Source: Betaproteobacteria bacterium (GTDB lineage: Bacteria > Pseudomonadota > Gammaproteobacteria > Burkholderiales > SG8-41). Taken from it: a stretch of DNA of 40,809 nt. The stretch is taken from NCBI GenBank assembly GCA_947486575.1, contig CANKUB010000030.1, positions 1-40,809 of the forward strand, given 5' to 3'. Positions 19,217 to 27,201 of this stretch are shown in pieces. Below the pieces are notes generated by a model. It was not told the origin of the DNA and did no database searches. It saw nothing but the letters and a program-made list of their open reading frames with translations. The position numbers and the translations under genes were made by a program. Position 1 is the stretch's first letter, and the number at the start of each line of letters is the position of its first letter.

Positions 19217-20395
19217 ATGCGATCCAACTCGTTCGCGCATGCGCGGGCCGCTGCCACCGTCGTTCTAACCATAATGATGGGGCCGATGCACACGGCACTG
19301 GCGCAGTCGCCGCCGGTGCAAACCTGTCAACTCGGCGAGCTCAAACTCGAAAGTGGCGAAGTCATTAAAGACTTCAAGATGACCTACATCACGTTTGGCA
19401 CCTTGAACGCTGACAAGAGCAATGCGATTCTTGCCATTCACGGTTTGCAGGGCAACCGCAACAGCCAGTCCTCATGGGCGGGGCCTAGTCGAGCATTTGA
19501 TACCAACAAGTATTTTGTGATTCAGCCGGATACACTGGGTGTGGCATCGACTGATCCGAACGCGACGACTTCGCCCACGCGTTCGGGGCTCAATATGGCG
19601 TTTCCGCGTTTCAATATTCGCGACATGGTAAAGGCCGAGCATCGCATGCTCACCGAATGCCTCGGTATCAAACGGCTGGTGGCGGTGGCGGGCAGTTCGA
19701 TGGGCGGCATCGAGACGATGCAGTGGGCAGTGAGCTTTCCCGATTTCATGGCGGTAGCGATTCCGCAAACGCCAATGGCGCGCGCCAACCGGCAGGGTAA
19801 TTTCATCTGGGAGTCCATACGACAGGCGATTATGCTCGACTCGAAATGGCAGAACGGCAATTACCCCAACGACGATCCGCCGCGCGCCGGTATCGGGGTG
19901 GGATTGCAAATTCAGACTGTTGTTGGTTGGTCGGCGGCAGGATTCGAAGAAGGCTTTGCCACGCGCGAGCAGGTGCATGCGTTCCATGCGGAAAGTGCAA
20001 AAACGGTCGGCAACAACGTGCAGGCGCGAGACTGGATTTATCGCAGTTGGGCGATTCAGAGCCACGATATTGGGCAGACACCAGGGTTCAAGGGCGACTT
20101 TGCCGCCGCAGCGCGCTCGATCAAGGCGCGGGTGCTTATGTTCCCCAACTGTCAGGATCAGTTGCATCCGCCACGCGAAGGGGGCGTGCTTGAAGCGATG
20201 CAATATATTCCGGTCGCCAAACTCGTGAACTACGATGACATTGGTGGCCATCGTGGTTCGACCAGCCCACCCTCGCTGGCGACATTTGCCGTAGAAGTGC
20301 GCGATCTGCTCAAGCGCGTTGAGGAGGGGCGGCCGGGTATCAATGGCCCGCGCATACCGAAAAACTTTGATCGGGCTGATTATTGTCCACGCTGA
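19217..20395 (+). CDS. Exported alpha/beta-hydrolase of the MetX (homoserine acetyltransferase) family
   Basis: 392 residues. The first ~33 residues are a clear signal peptide ending near HTALAQ-SP, unusual because MetX is cytoplasmic. The fold and triad are readable: nucleophile Ser161 in AGSSMGG, Asp314 in PNCQDQLHPP, His345 in IGGHRGS. HGLQGNRNS provides the oxyanion region. Relatives are often annotated as homoserine O-acetyltransferase, but with export a periplasmic esterase or hydrolase role is more likely (inference). AAGGAG at 19206-19211 fixes the ATG at 19217 rather than 19160. It ends the catabolic row and may release the acid that the receptors capture. Confidence 0.85.
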   Translation: MRSNSFAHARAAATVVLTIMMGPMHTALAQSPPVQTCQLGELKLESGEVIKDFKMTYITFGTLNADKSNAILAIHGLQGNRNSQSSWAGPSRAFDTNKYFVIQPDTLGVASTDPNATTSPTRSGLNMAFPRFNIRDMVKAEHRMLTECLGIKRLVAVAGSSMGGIETMQWAVSFPDFMAVAIPQTPMARANRQGNFIWESIRQAIMLDSKWQNGNYPNDDPPRAGIGVGLQIQTVVGWSAAGFEEGFATREQVHAFHAESAKTVGNNVQARDWIYRSWAIQSHDIGQTPGFKGDFAAAARSIKARVLMFPNCQDQLHPPREGGVLEAMQYIPVAKLVNYDDIGGHRGSTSPPSLATFAVEVRDLLKRVEEGRPGINGPRIPKNFDRADYCPR

Positions 20396-20429
20396 ACCAT
20401 GATTGTCTAACCGCCGTAGCCGTATAGCG

Positions 20430-20810
20430 ATGGATCGCCTTTTCTTCACACTGGGTAGCGTGTCGGCGTTCTTTGGTGTTGCGCTGGGGGCATTCGCTGC
20501 CCATGCGTTAAAGGGGCGCGTGGATGCTGACTTGCTTGTGATTTTTGAAACAGGCGTGCGCTATCAGATGTACCACGCCTTTGCGTTATTGGCGGTCGCA
20601 TGGGCCTGCGCGCGCTGGTCAGCTGTTGGGTTAAAGGCCAGCGGCTGGTTGTTCGTCGCAGGTACGATTATTTTCTCGGGCAGTCTTTATGCGCTGAGTC
20701 TTAGCGGCGTGCGTTGGCTGGGCGCTATTACACCCTTGGGTGGCTTGATGCTGCTGGCGGGGTGGTTGTGTCTTGCGCGGGGTTCGTGGCGAGGTGGTAA
20801 ATTGCAATAA
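20430..20810 (+). CDS. DUF423 family inner-membrane protein
   Basis: 126 residues with about four membrane segments: FFTLGSVSAFFGVALGAFAAHAL, MYHAFALLAVAWACA, ASGWLFVAGTIIFSGSLYAL and ITPLGGLMLLAGWLCLA. The GAFAAHAL and TPLGG blocks are typical of DUF423 (YgdD/YwdK) proteins, whose role is not established. ATG 20430 starts right before the first membrane helix; an upstream TTG would add an unlikely basic leader. It converges on the SRAP gene, whose shifted reading frame ends about 18 bases away. Confidence 0.85.
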   Translation: MDRLFFTLGSVSAFFGVALGAFAAHALKGRVDADLLVIFETGVRYQMYHAFALLAVAWACARWSAVGLKASGWLFVAGTIIFSGSLYALSLSGVRWLGAITPLGGLMLLAGWLCLARGSWRGGKLQ

Positions 20811-20901
20811 TAACAATAGGTTGCGGCGCTACGTGCTTGTTTCGTCAGTGGTTGTCGCGGTCGGGACGGTTTCGATCGGATCAATCAGGGTAGCGTCATC
20901 T

Positions 20902-21582
20902 TCACGCGGGCGTTTGTCGCTGCGCACGATATGCGCGGTGACCGATGTCATCGGGTAGCGGCGCGAGTAGCGATTCCAGCGCTTGCGTGGCATCAAATTT
21001 GGTGTCGAGCCAGAACGCTTCATCCTGAGGCTCGATGATCACCGGCATGCGATCATGCACATGCGACAGCGCGCGGTTCGCATCGCCAACAATGATGGTG
21101 CAGGATTCAATCACCTCATCGCCGCGATGCCAGCGATCCCACAGTCCGGCGAAGCTCACGATACCGCGATCGGGCCGGTGCATCCACCATTTCATTTTTC
21201 CCTGCGGCGTTTCCTGCCACTCAAACCAGCCCATGGCGGGAATCAGGCAGCGACGCTTGCGAAACGGCACACGATAGCTGGCAGCACTCGACACCTTGTC
21301 TGTGCGCGCATTGAACGTGCTGAACTTGATGCGCGGCTCTTTTGACCAATAGGGCAGCAGCCACCATTGCATCGTCACGAGCTCCGGTGTGCCATCGGCG
21401 CTATGGCGGATTACCGGCACGTACGCAGCAGGATTGCCCTGCTGCGGGGTGACATTGTACCGCGCGCTAAAAGTGGTCCGGAGACTACGATCGTGCTCGG
21501 GGTAAGGGTTATTTTGCCCGCGGCCCAGGTGATAGTGGCGTTCAATGGCGGCCTGATTGGGGGCTACATAGCGGCCGCACAT
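20902..21582 (-). CDS. yedK: SRAP/HMCES-family protein (YedK), 3' end probably frameshifted
   Basis: 226 residues as read. Cys2 in MCGRYV is the residue that forms a thiazolidine crosslink with abasic sites in single-stranded DNA. Asn91 (NARTDK), Glu121 (GWFEWQ) and His176 (SHVHDRMP) complete the conserved site. The family protects ssDNA abasic sites during replication. After residue 208 (SLLAP) the reading turns into an unrelated tail (LPDDIGHRAYRAQRQTPA). In the neighbouring frame the expected family ending appears, YPMTSVTAHIVRS followed by DDATLIDPIE, with a stop at 20829. The site residues are intact, so activity may survive. It starts 12 bases after the dehydrogenase stop. Confidence 0.85.
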   Translation of the reverse strand: MCGRYVAPNQAAIERHYHLGRGQNNPYPEHDRSLRTTFSARYNVTPQQGNPAAYVPVIRHSADGTPELVTMQWWLLPYWSKEPRIKFSTFNARTDKVSSAASYRVPFRKRRCLIPAMGWFEWQETPQGKMKWWMHRPDRGIVSFAGLWDRWHRGDEVIESCTIIVGDANRALSHVHDRMPVIIEPQDEAFWLDTKFDATQALESLLAPLPDDIGHRAYRAQRQTPA

Positions 21583-21594
21583 GGATACACAAAC

Positions 21595-22860
21595 CTACTG
21601 ATTCAGGAAGTCCGCCCCGGTCATCGGCATCAAGTAATCCTTGGTGATTTCTTTCGGATAATTGATTCCCAGCTGTGCCATGTCGCGGTCGATTTCATCC
21701 AGCAGCAGGCTTACGGCATGGGTGACGCCCGCCTCGCCGGCGCACGCTGCTGCGCACAGGAAGGGGCGTCCGATGAAGCAGAAGTCTGCGCCAAGGGCGA
21801 GTGCTTTCAATACATCAGTACCGCGCCGGAACCCGCTGTCCATGATCACTGCCATATCCTTGCCGGCAGCTTCACGTATGCCTGGCAGAACACGCAGTGG
21901 CGATACCGTACCGTCGAGCTGACGCCCACCGTGGTTGGAAACCATCACACCGTCCAGACCATGCTCGCGCGCGATGCGCACGGTGTCTTTGTCAACGACG
22001 CCCTTGATCAGCAGGTTGCCTTTCCAGATTCGGCGCATCAGCTCAACGTGTTTCCATGACAGGCGGTCGCGCCGGCCATAGTCGCGACTGCTGCCGGCGG
22101 ACAACATCGGCACGCGCGGGCCCATGTTTTCGACGTGCGGCATGCCGTCGGTCATCAGTGTCTTCAGGAACATGCCGAACAGCCATTTTGGGCGGTTGAT
22201 CACGTCCCAGGCGAGACGCAGCGACGGACGCAGCGGCGTGCTGTAGCCATTGCGCACGTTGTTTTCACGGTTGGCGGGCACCTGCACATCCACTGTGACG
22301 GCGATGGTATCGAAGCCCGCTTTCTCGCAGCGCTCGAATGTCTTGGTGATGCGTTCTTCGTCGCCAGGCAGATAGGCCTGAAACATCGCGGTACGGCCTG
22401 CTGCTTTGACATCTTCCATGCGCATGAGCGATGCGCCGCTCATCATCATCGGGATGTTGACCTTTGCGGCCACGCCGGAGAGCACGGTATCACCGCGATA
22501 ACAGGCCGTGGATGTGCCGCCCATCGGCGCGAAACCGAACGGCGCACTGTAGGTTTTGCCAAACAGCGTGGTTTGCATGCTGCGCGCTGTCGTATCAATC
22601 AACGGCTTGGGTACAAAGCCGATCTCATCAAAGACATTGCGGTTGCCGCGCAGCGATGCATTGTCTTCCACGCCGCCAGTCACATAGCCGTAAATCGGCC
22701 GCGGCAAAATCTTGCGCGCCTTGTCGATAAAGTCCTGCAGCGCAAGATATTGTTGCAGATGGCCCGGCAGCGCGCGCTTGTCGATGATGGAAAGACCGCC
22801 GGTGCTGTCAGGTTTGAGTTCGACCGGAGCCAACGATTTGGGTATTGCGGTAGTGTCCAT
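21595..22860 (-). CDS. FMN-dependent alpha-hydroxy-acid dehydrogenase (LldD/glycolate oxidase family)
   Basis: 421 residues. FMN-family blocks appear in order: FDEIGFVPKPLID, APFGFAPMGGTS, VTVDVQVPANRENNVRNGY, LLIKGVVDKDT (flavin-contacting Lys), GVMVSNHGGRQLDG (catalytic His and Arg) and IMDSGFRRGTDVLKALALGA. It oxidises an L-2-hydroxy acid such as lactate, glycolate or mandelate to the 2-oxo acid; the insertion that anchors LldD to the membrane cannot be judged by eye. GGGAGGATAGAA before ATG 22860 fixes the start, against an upstream opening at 22926. It could feed 2-oxo acids into the pathway genes nearby. Confidence 0.92.
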   Translation of the reverse strand: MDTTAIPKSLAPVELKPDSTGGLSIIDKRALPGHLQQYLALQDFIDKARKILPRPIYGYVTGGVEDNASLRGNRNVFDEIGFVPKPLIDTTARSMQTTLFGKTYSAPFGFAPMGGTSTACYRGDTVLSGVAAKVNIPMMMSGASLMRMEDVKAAGRTAMFQAYLPGDEERITKTFERCEKAGFDTIAVTVDVQVPANRENNVRNGYSTPLRPSLRLAWDVINRPKWLFGMFLKTLMTDGMPHVENMGPRVPMLSAGSSRDYGRRDRLSWKHVELMRRIWKGNLLIKGVVDKDTVRIAREHGLDGVMVSNHGGRQLDGTVSPLRVLPGIREAAGKDMAVIMDSGFRRGTDVLKALALGADFCFIGRPFLCAAACAGEAGVTHAVSLLLDEIDRDMAQLGINYPKEITKDYLMPMTGADFLNQ

Positions 22861-22897
22861 TTCTATCCTCCCTTTTGAAATATAACTGGTGGCACTT

Positions 22898-23335
22898 TTA
22901 TGAGTTTGCCGTTGCCAATGCGCCACTATAACTGCAAGCTTGCCCTAACGAATCACGCCGCACGCTTATGCGCGCCAGACCGGGCAGTTTGCGCTCCAGC
23001 TTCTGCCATACCCAGATGGCCAGATGTTCCAGGCTCGGTGATTGCAAGTCATTGATTTAATTTAATAATGTGTGATCGAGTTGCTTGCGGAGCGTGAGGC
23101 AAATTCGTTCGACCGTGGCCAAATCCGCAACAAAACCATGCGGCGCGCGCGGCGTGCCAGACAGCGTCACCTGACATTGAAACGAGTGGCCGTGAATCCC
23201 GCTGTATTTGTGGCCGCGTGGGGTGGTGGCGAAGCGATGTGCCGCGTCAAAGCCGAAGGTGTATGAAATCTCGACTTCAGGTTTCGCGGGAGCACTGGCC
23301 TTTTTGCGGGCAGGGTTACGGACGGACTGGCTCAT
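22898..23335 (-). pseudogene. queD: queD (6-carboxytetrahydropterin synthase) with in-frame TAA
   Basis: QueD turns 7,8-dihydroneopterin triphosphate into 6-carboxytetrahydropterin, the QueE substrate in queuosine synthesis. Translation runs through FGFDAAHRF, IHGHSFQCQV (zinc HxH) and RKQLDHTLLN, then meets TAA at 23059-23057. The same frame goes on without further stops as INDLQSPSLEHLAIWVWQ and ends PGLARISVRRDSLGQACSY, exactly the expected family C-terminus, to a TAA at 22898. One GAA-to-TAA change would explain it. The residue three before HGH, Cys in E. coli QueD (HKCGRLHGH), is Tyr here (HKYSGIHGH). ATG 23335 overlaps the queE stop (ATGA). Either decay, a base error, or readthrough of a divergent paralog. 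Confidence 0.85.
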
Positions 23336-23964
23336 GGAATACCGATTAGTTTGTGGGTTTGCAGCGAAAGTCGCCAGCGCGGATGGGCTTTGCAGTATTC
23401 AACGGCGAGCCGTGTATGGTGTGCGCGGCGCGGGCTGTCCATGGGTTGCAGGAAAAAATGGTCGAAGCGCAATTTTTCAAAACGCTCGGGTTCTGCGCCA
23501 GCCTGCGGAAAGACCAGCTTCAATTCATGGCCGCGTGTCAGCGCGAGCGGCGCGCGCGCTTTGGGGCTAACGCAAATCCAGTCGATGCCAGACGGCGGCT
23601 GCAGTGTGCCATTGGTTTCGATGGCGATACGAAAGCCCTTGCTGTGCAGTGCTGCAATTAACGGTTTGTCCAGTTGCAGCAAGGGCTCACCACCGGTGCA
23701 CACCACAAAGCGTTGTAATTCAGTACGCTTGGGCCATTGTTTCGTTACGGCATTGGCGAGTGAAGCAGGCGTTTTAAACTTGCCGCCGCCCGACCCATCG
23801 ACACCGACGAATTGCGTGTCGCAAAAACGGCAGATGGCACTGGCCCGGTCTTTCTCGCGTCCCGACCACAGGTTGCAGCCGGCAAAGCGCAGGAACACCG
23901 CAGGCGTGCCCGCGTTGGCACCTTCGCCTTGCAGCGTGTAGAAAATTTCTTTTACGGAATACAT
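23332..23964 (-). CDS. queE: 7-carboxy-7-deazaguanine synthase QueE
   Basis: 210-residue radical SAM enzyme of queuosine/7-deazaguanine synthesis. The cluster motif has the QueE-specific long spacing Cys30-X14-Cys45-X2-Cys48 (GCNLWSGRE to ICRFCDT). IFYTLQGEGANAGTPAVF is the family N-terminus and VVCTGGEPLLQLD the SAM-binding GGEP. It contracts 6-carboxytetrahydropterin to 7-carboxy-7-deazaguanine. The stop overlaps queD by ATGA. It lies nine bases after a small gene in what looks like an operon with glnS, linking tRNA charging and tRNA modification. Confidence 0.93.
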   Translation of the reverse strand: MYSVKEIFYTLQGEGANAGTPAVFLRFAGCNLWSGREKDRASAICRFCDTQFVGVDGSGGGKFKTPASLANAVTKQWPKRTELQRFVVCTGGEPLLQLDKPLIAALHSKGFRIAIETNGTLQPPSGIDWICVSPKARAPLALTRGHELKLVFPQAGAEPERFEKLRFDHFFLQPMDSPRRAHHTRLAVEYCKAHPRWRLSLQTHKLIGIP

Positions 23965-23973
23965 CAGTGCGTG

Positions 23974-24174
23974 TCAGCGAGTCACCGCACTGTTTTTAGA
24001 GGTGCGTGCTACCGTGCGAGGCATGGATGCCAATCGTTGTGCCAGCTCCGCAAGCTCTTCCATTACTTGAAACCGTTCACGCAAGGTCATTGCCAGTGCG
24101 GCACGTAATTGTGTGCGGCGACTGCCGCGCCAACTGGCAGTAGCCCATGCCGACTTCGCGGCCTTACTTTTCAC
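23974..24174 (-). CDS. Small hypothetical protein, partner of the nucleotidyltransferase
   Basis: 66 residues, basic N-terminus (MKSKAAKSAWATASWRGSRR) followed by an amphipathic helix-like segment MTLRERFQVMEELAELAQRLASMP. The GTG start overlaps the nucleotidyltransferase 3' end by 11 bases and has GGAG seven bases upstream inside that gene, so it is probably translated by coupling. No family is recognised. Pairing with a nucleotidyltransferase suggests a two-gene module, perhaps toxin-antitoxin-like (inference). Confidence 0.55.
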   Translation of the reverse strand: MKSKAAKSAWATASWRGSRRTQLRAALAMTLRERFQVMEELAELAQRLASMPRTVARTSKNSAVTR

Positions 24175-24676
24175 GGCGTTTCTCCTTCATCAGTTCGCGC
24201 AGATGTTCAATATCATCCAGATCCTTGGGGCGGTTAGCCAATTTTTTCATTTTAATCAGCGTGGAAATCGATACAAAACGAACGGGTAAGTCTGGTGTCA
24301 ACTTTCCACGGATCGCTGATTTGTATTCACGCGAAAAATCAAAAGGCTCATTGACAAACACATCTACGGGCATGAGCTGGTGTTTGGCATTGTGGAAATT
24401 TAGCACCTGCATACGCTTGTTTTTTATCCAGTCGTTACGCTGTTTGATATCCGCGAACTGAAACGCTGTCACGGGGACAGTGGGTTTGTAACCCACCTTC
24501 GCCAAGGCGCCGAAAGCAGCAAGAATATTCTTGCGGCCCAACTGTATAACCAAATCCACGTCATACGTAAGCCGCAAATAGCCATGAGCATTTACTGCTA
24601 AACCACCGGCAACAAGATAGCGTACCTTGGCTTCATTGAGTGTGGCGCATATTGTTTCGAATATCGCGAGCTTCAC
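24164..24676 (-). CDS. Nucleotidyltransferase-fold protein (DUF6036/AbiEii-like)
   Basis: About 170 residues. VRYLVAGGLAVNAHGYLRLTYDVDLVI has the GG signature and the DxD pair of minimal DNA polymerase beta-like nucleotidyltransferases, with another acidic position in MPVDVFVNEPF. SISTLIKMKKLANRPKDLDDIEHL is the common C-terminal block of these proteins. Relatives occur as stand-alone modules and as AbiEii-type toxins that modify tRNA. The GTG at 24676 overlaps the glnS stop as GTGA, with GGAAG upstream; an earlier in-frame GTG at 24685 is possible. Its place between glnS and queE is odd for a toxin and suggests constant co-expression with tRNA genes. Confidence 0.75.
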   Translation of the reverse strand: MKLAIFETICATLNEAKVRYLVAGGLAVNAHGYLRLTYDVDLVIQLGRKNILAAFGALAKVGYKPTVPVTAFQFADIKQRNDWIKNKRMQVLNFHNAKHQLMPVDVFVNEPFDFSREYKSAIRGKLTPDLPVRFVSISTLIKMKKLANRPKDLDDIEHLRELMKEKRREK

Positions 24677-26430
24677 GTCTTCCACGAATCCCGCAATGTA
24701 ACCGCTCGATTAAACTTCGGCGCGCCCGGTGTCGAATCCACGCGGTCAGCGACAAAGTAGCCATGGCGCTCAAACTGGAAACGATCCTCTGGCTTGGCGT
24801 CTTTCAGCGCCACTTCGAGTTGGGCGGTAATGGTTTTTTGGGAATCGGGATTGAGATCGAGCAGAAAATCTTTGTCGCCTGCACCGGGGTGCGGTAGCTT
24901 GAACAGCCGGTCATACAAGCGCACTTCAGCAGCGAAAGCCTGCGCCACACTGACCCAATGAATATTGCCTTTGACTTTCACTGAATCAGCGCCTGGCGTA
25001 CCGGATTTTGTTTCAGGCAGGTAGTCGCAGTGTACAGCGACAATGTTCCCCTGTGCATCTTTATCACAGCCCGTGCATTTGACGACATAGCCGTAACGCA
25101 GGCGCACGCTGTTGCCAGGGAACAGGCGGAAAAAGCCCTTCGGAGGCGTCTCCGCAAAATCGTCGCGTTCAATCCACAACTCGCGGGTGAACGGCACCGT
25201 GCGTTTGCCCAGTTCAGGTTTTTGCGGATGGTTCGGCGCGAAGCAATCTTCCTGCTGGTCTTTGGGATAGTTGTCGATGATGAGCTTGACCGGGTCGAGT
25301 ACAGCAATACGTCGCTCAGCGGATTCATTCATATGCTCGCGCATGCATTCTTCGAGCACGCTGTAGTCAATCCACGAGTCTGCCCTTGAAACGCCAATGC
25401 GTTCTGCGAACAAGCGAAAGCCCTGCGGCGTATAGCCCCGGCGGCGCGCCCCTGCTAGCGTGGGCAGGCGCGGGTCATCCCAGCCTTCGACATGTTTTTC
25501 GGTCACGAGCTGAATCAGTTTGCGCTTGGACAGAACCGCGTAGGTCAGATTCAGCCGCGCGAACTCGATCTGCTGCGGTAGCGGTTGCGCCAGCAGGCTG
25601 CCTTCGGCCAGACGCAATAATAGCCAGTCGTAAAAGGGCCGCTGATCCTCGAACTCCAAAGTGCAGATCGAATGGGTGATGCGCTCGAGCGCATCTTCAA
25701 TCGGGTGCGCATAGGCGTACATCGGATACACGCACCACTTGTCACGCGTGCGATGGTGCGTGGCTTTGCGGATGCGGTAAATCGCCGGATCGCGCAGATT
25801 GATATTGGGCGACGCCATGTCGATCTTGGAGCGCAACACCATGCTGCCATCAGCATGTTTGCCGTCGCGCATTTCGGTAAAACGCTGCAAAGACTCGGCG
25901 GCGGGGCGTTCGCGCCAGGGGCTGGCCGTTCCCGGCTCAGTGAGCGTGCCACGGCTGACGCGCATTTGCTCTGCTGTTTGTTCATCCACGTACGCGTGGC
26001 CCGACTGGATCAGATACTGAGCCGCCTCATACATGAAATCGAAATAGTCGCTGGCGAAGAAAATGTTTTCGCGCCAGTCAAAGCCCAGCCACTGCACGGC
26101 ATGGATAATTGAATCGACGTACTCCTGTTCTTCCTTTTCGGGATTGGTGTCGTCGAAGCGCATGTGACATGCGCCGGCATAGCTTTGCGCAAGGCCGAAA
26201 TTCAGGCATATCGATTTGGCGTGGCCGATGTGCAAATAGCCGTTCGGCTCTGGCGGGAAGCGCGTGCGAATCTTCGCCGGATCGGCTGGCGTGTTGGCGT
26301 GTGTTTTTGCGGGGCCGGGCTTGCCGCCCCAGCCGCGATTGGTGTACTTGCCACTCGCAAGATCACTGTCGATGATGTTGCGGATGAAATTGCTGACTGG
26401 TGCAGCGGTGGTTTTGCTCTTTTCGCTCAT
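24673..26430 (-). CDS. glnS: Glutaminyl-tRNA synthetase
   Basis: 585-residue class I synthetase charging tRNA-Gln. HIGH appears at residues 67-70 (PPEPNGYLHIGHAKS) and the KMSKS equivalent in VLSKRKLIQLV. RFDDTNPEKEEQEYVDSI and the C-terminal beta-barrel blocks (FFRLFPGNSVRLRYGYVVKC) confirm GlnRS rather than GluRS. Compared with the roughly 554-residue E. coli enzyme, an insertion of about 20 residues follows SGKYTNRGWGG, before the HIGH domain. The presence of glnS implies direct Gln-tRNA formation. It overlaps the downstream nucleotidyltransferase gene, and peptidase E lies 57 bases upstream on the same strand. Confidence 0.96.
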   Translation of the reverse strand: MSEKSKTTAAPVSNFIRNIIDSDLASGKYTNRGWGGKPGPAKTHANTPADPAKIRTRFPPEPNGYLHIGHAKSICLNFGLAQSYAGACHMRFDDTNPEKEEQEYVDSIIHAVQWLGFDWRENIFFASDYFDFMYEAAQYLIQSGHAYVDEQTAEQMRVSRGTLTEPGTASPWRERPAAESLQRFTEMRDGKHADGSMVLRSKIDMASPNINLRDPAIYRIRKATHHRTRDKWCVYPMYAYAHPIEDALERITHSICTLEFEDQRPFYDWLLLRLAEGSLLAQPLPQQIEFARLNLTYAVLSKRKLIQLVTEKHVEGWDDPRLPTLAGARRRGYTPQGFRLFAERIGVSRADSWIDYSVLEECMREHMNESAERRIAVLDPVKLIIDNYPKDQQEDCFAPNHPQKPELGKRTVPFTRELWIERDDFAETPPKGFFRLFPGNSVRLRYGYVVKCTGCDKDAQGNIVAVHCDYLPETKSGTPGADSVKVKGNIHWVSVAQAFAAEVRLYDRLFKLPHPGAGDKDFLLDLNPDSQKTITAQLEVALKDAKPEDRFQFERHGYFVADRVDSTPGAPKFNRAVTLRDSWKT

Positions 26431-26487
26431 GATAGGCGTATTTTAACGCGCTACACCTGCGCGGGGCGTAATGAGTGCGTGAATACC

Positions 26488-27192
26488 TTAGCGCTTGCCG
26501 AGATACTGCGTCGGTAACACTTTTTCGATGGCGCGGCGGCCATTGCGCGTGACGCGATAAGCTTGTGCCCGCGGGCGGCTTGCCACGGCGCGTAGCAGCT
26601 TACCGTCAACATATTGCAGGGCTGCACCATCATCGGCCGCGACCCCTTCAATGATCTTGTTTCCCGCAACCAGCTTGCGGTAGGTGGGCTTGCGCAGCGG
26701 CTCGCTGTCGTAATGCGGGCAGTTACTGCCAGGCAAAAAGCCTAGGCAATCTAGCGCGGTGAGTGGTCCGGCGATGGAATCGGTGACACCCTGGCCAAAC
26801 CAGCAGATCGATCCCGCGCTGGCGCCGCCGAGCACGATACCGCGTTGCCAGGCTGTGCGTAGATAGACATCGAGTTGCCACTCGCGCCATACGGCCAGCA
26901 AGCTGCGTGTGTTGCCGCCGCCGACGTAGATGGCGTCGTGTTCCATCACAAACGACTCGAGATCGCGTGGCGTGCGCGCGAACAACGGCAGGTGTGACGG
27001 TTTGCAGTCGAACTGGCTGAAGCCCGCGTAAAACCGCAGCCGGCCCATGTCAGCATCACCGTGCGCTGCGCCGATGAAACAGACGCGGGGTACTTTCTTT
27101 TTTGTCAGCGACAAAAAATATTTGACCAGCAACAGGTTGCTGAGATCTTCGGGTATTGCAGCGCCGCCAATGGCGAGGATTTGGGTTTTCAT
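26488..27192 (-). CDS. pepE: Peptidase E (S51 family, dipeptidase E-like)
   Basis: 234 residues, close to E. coli PepE. The nucleophile Ser125 lies in LGGASAGSICWFG, after IYVGGGNTRSLLAVW. These are the S51/cyanophycinase-type landmarks of a flavodoxin-like serine peptidase that cleaves Asp-X dipeptides. Gene order, nine bases after a Bug receptor stop and upstream of glnS, suggests co-transcription with one or both. A role in cyanophycin-type peptide breakdown is possible but unsupported here. Confidence 0.85.
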   Translation of the reverse strand: MKTQILAIGGAAIPEDLSNLLLVKYFLSLTKKKVPRVCFIGAAHGDADMGRLRFYAGFSQFDCKPSHLPLFARTPRDLESFVMEHDAIYVGGGNTRSLLAVWREWQLDVYLRTAWQRGIVLGGASAGSICWFGQGVTDSIAGPLTALDCLGFLPGSNCPHYDSEPLRKPTYRKLVAGNKIIEGVAADDGAALQYVDGKLLRAVASRPRAQAYRVTRNGRRAIEKVLPTQYLGKR

Positions 27193-27201
27193 CTCGAAAG
27201 A

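Noticed and set aside
19472..20449. 325-codon open frame antisense to the MetX-like gene
   Set aside because: Arg/His-rich translation with no domain, fully opposite a gene with an intact catalytic triad and ribosome binding site.
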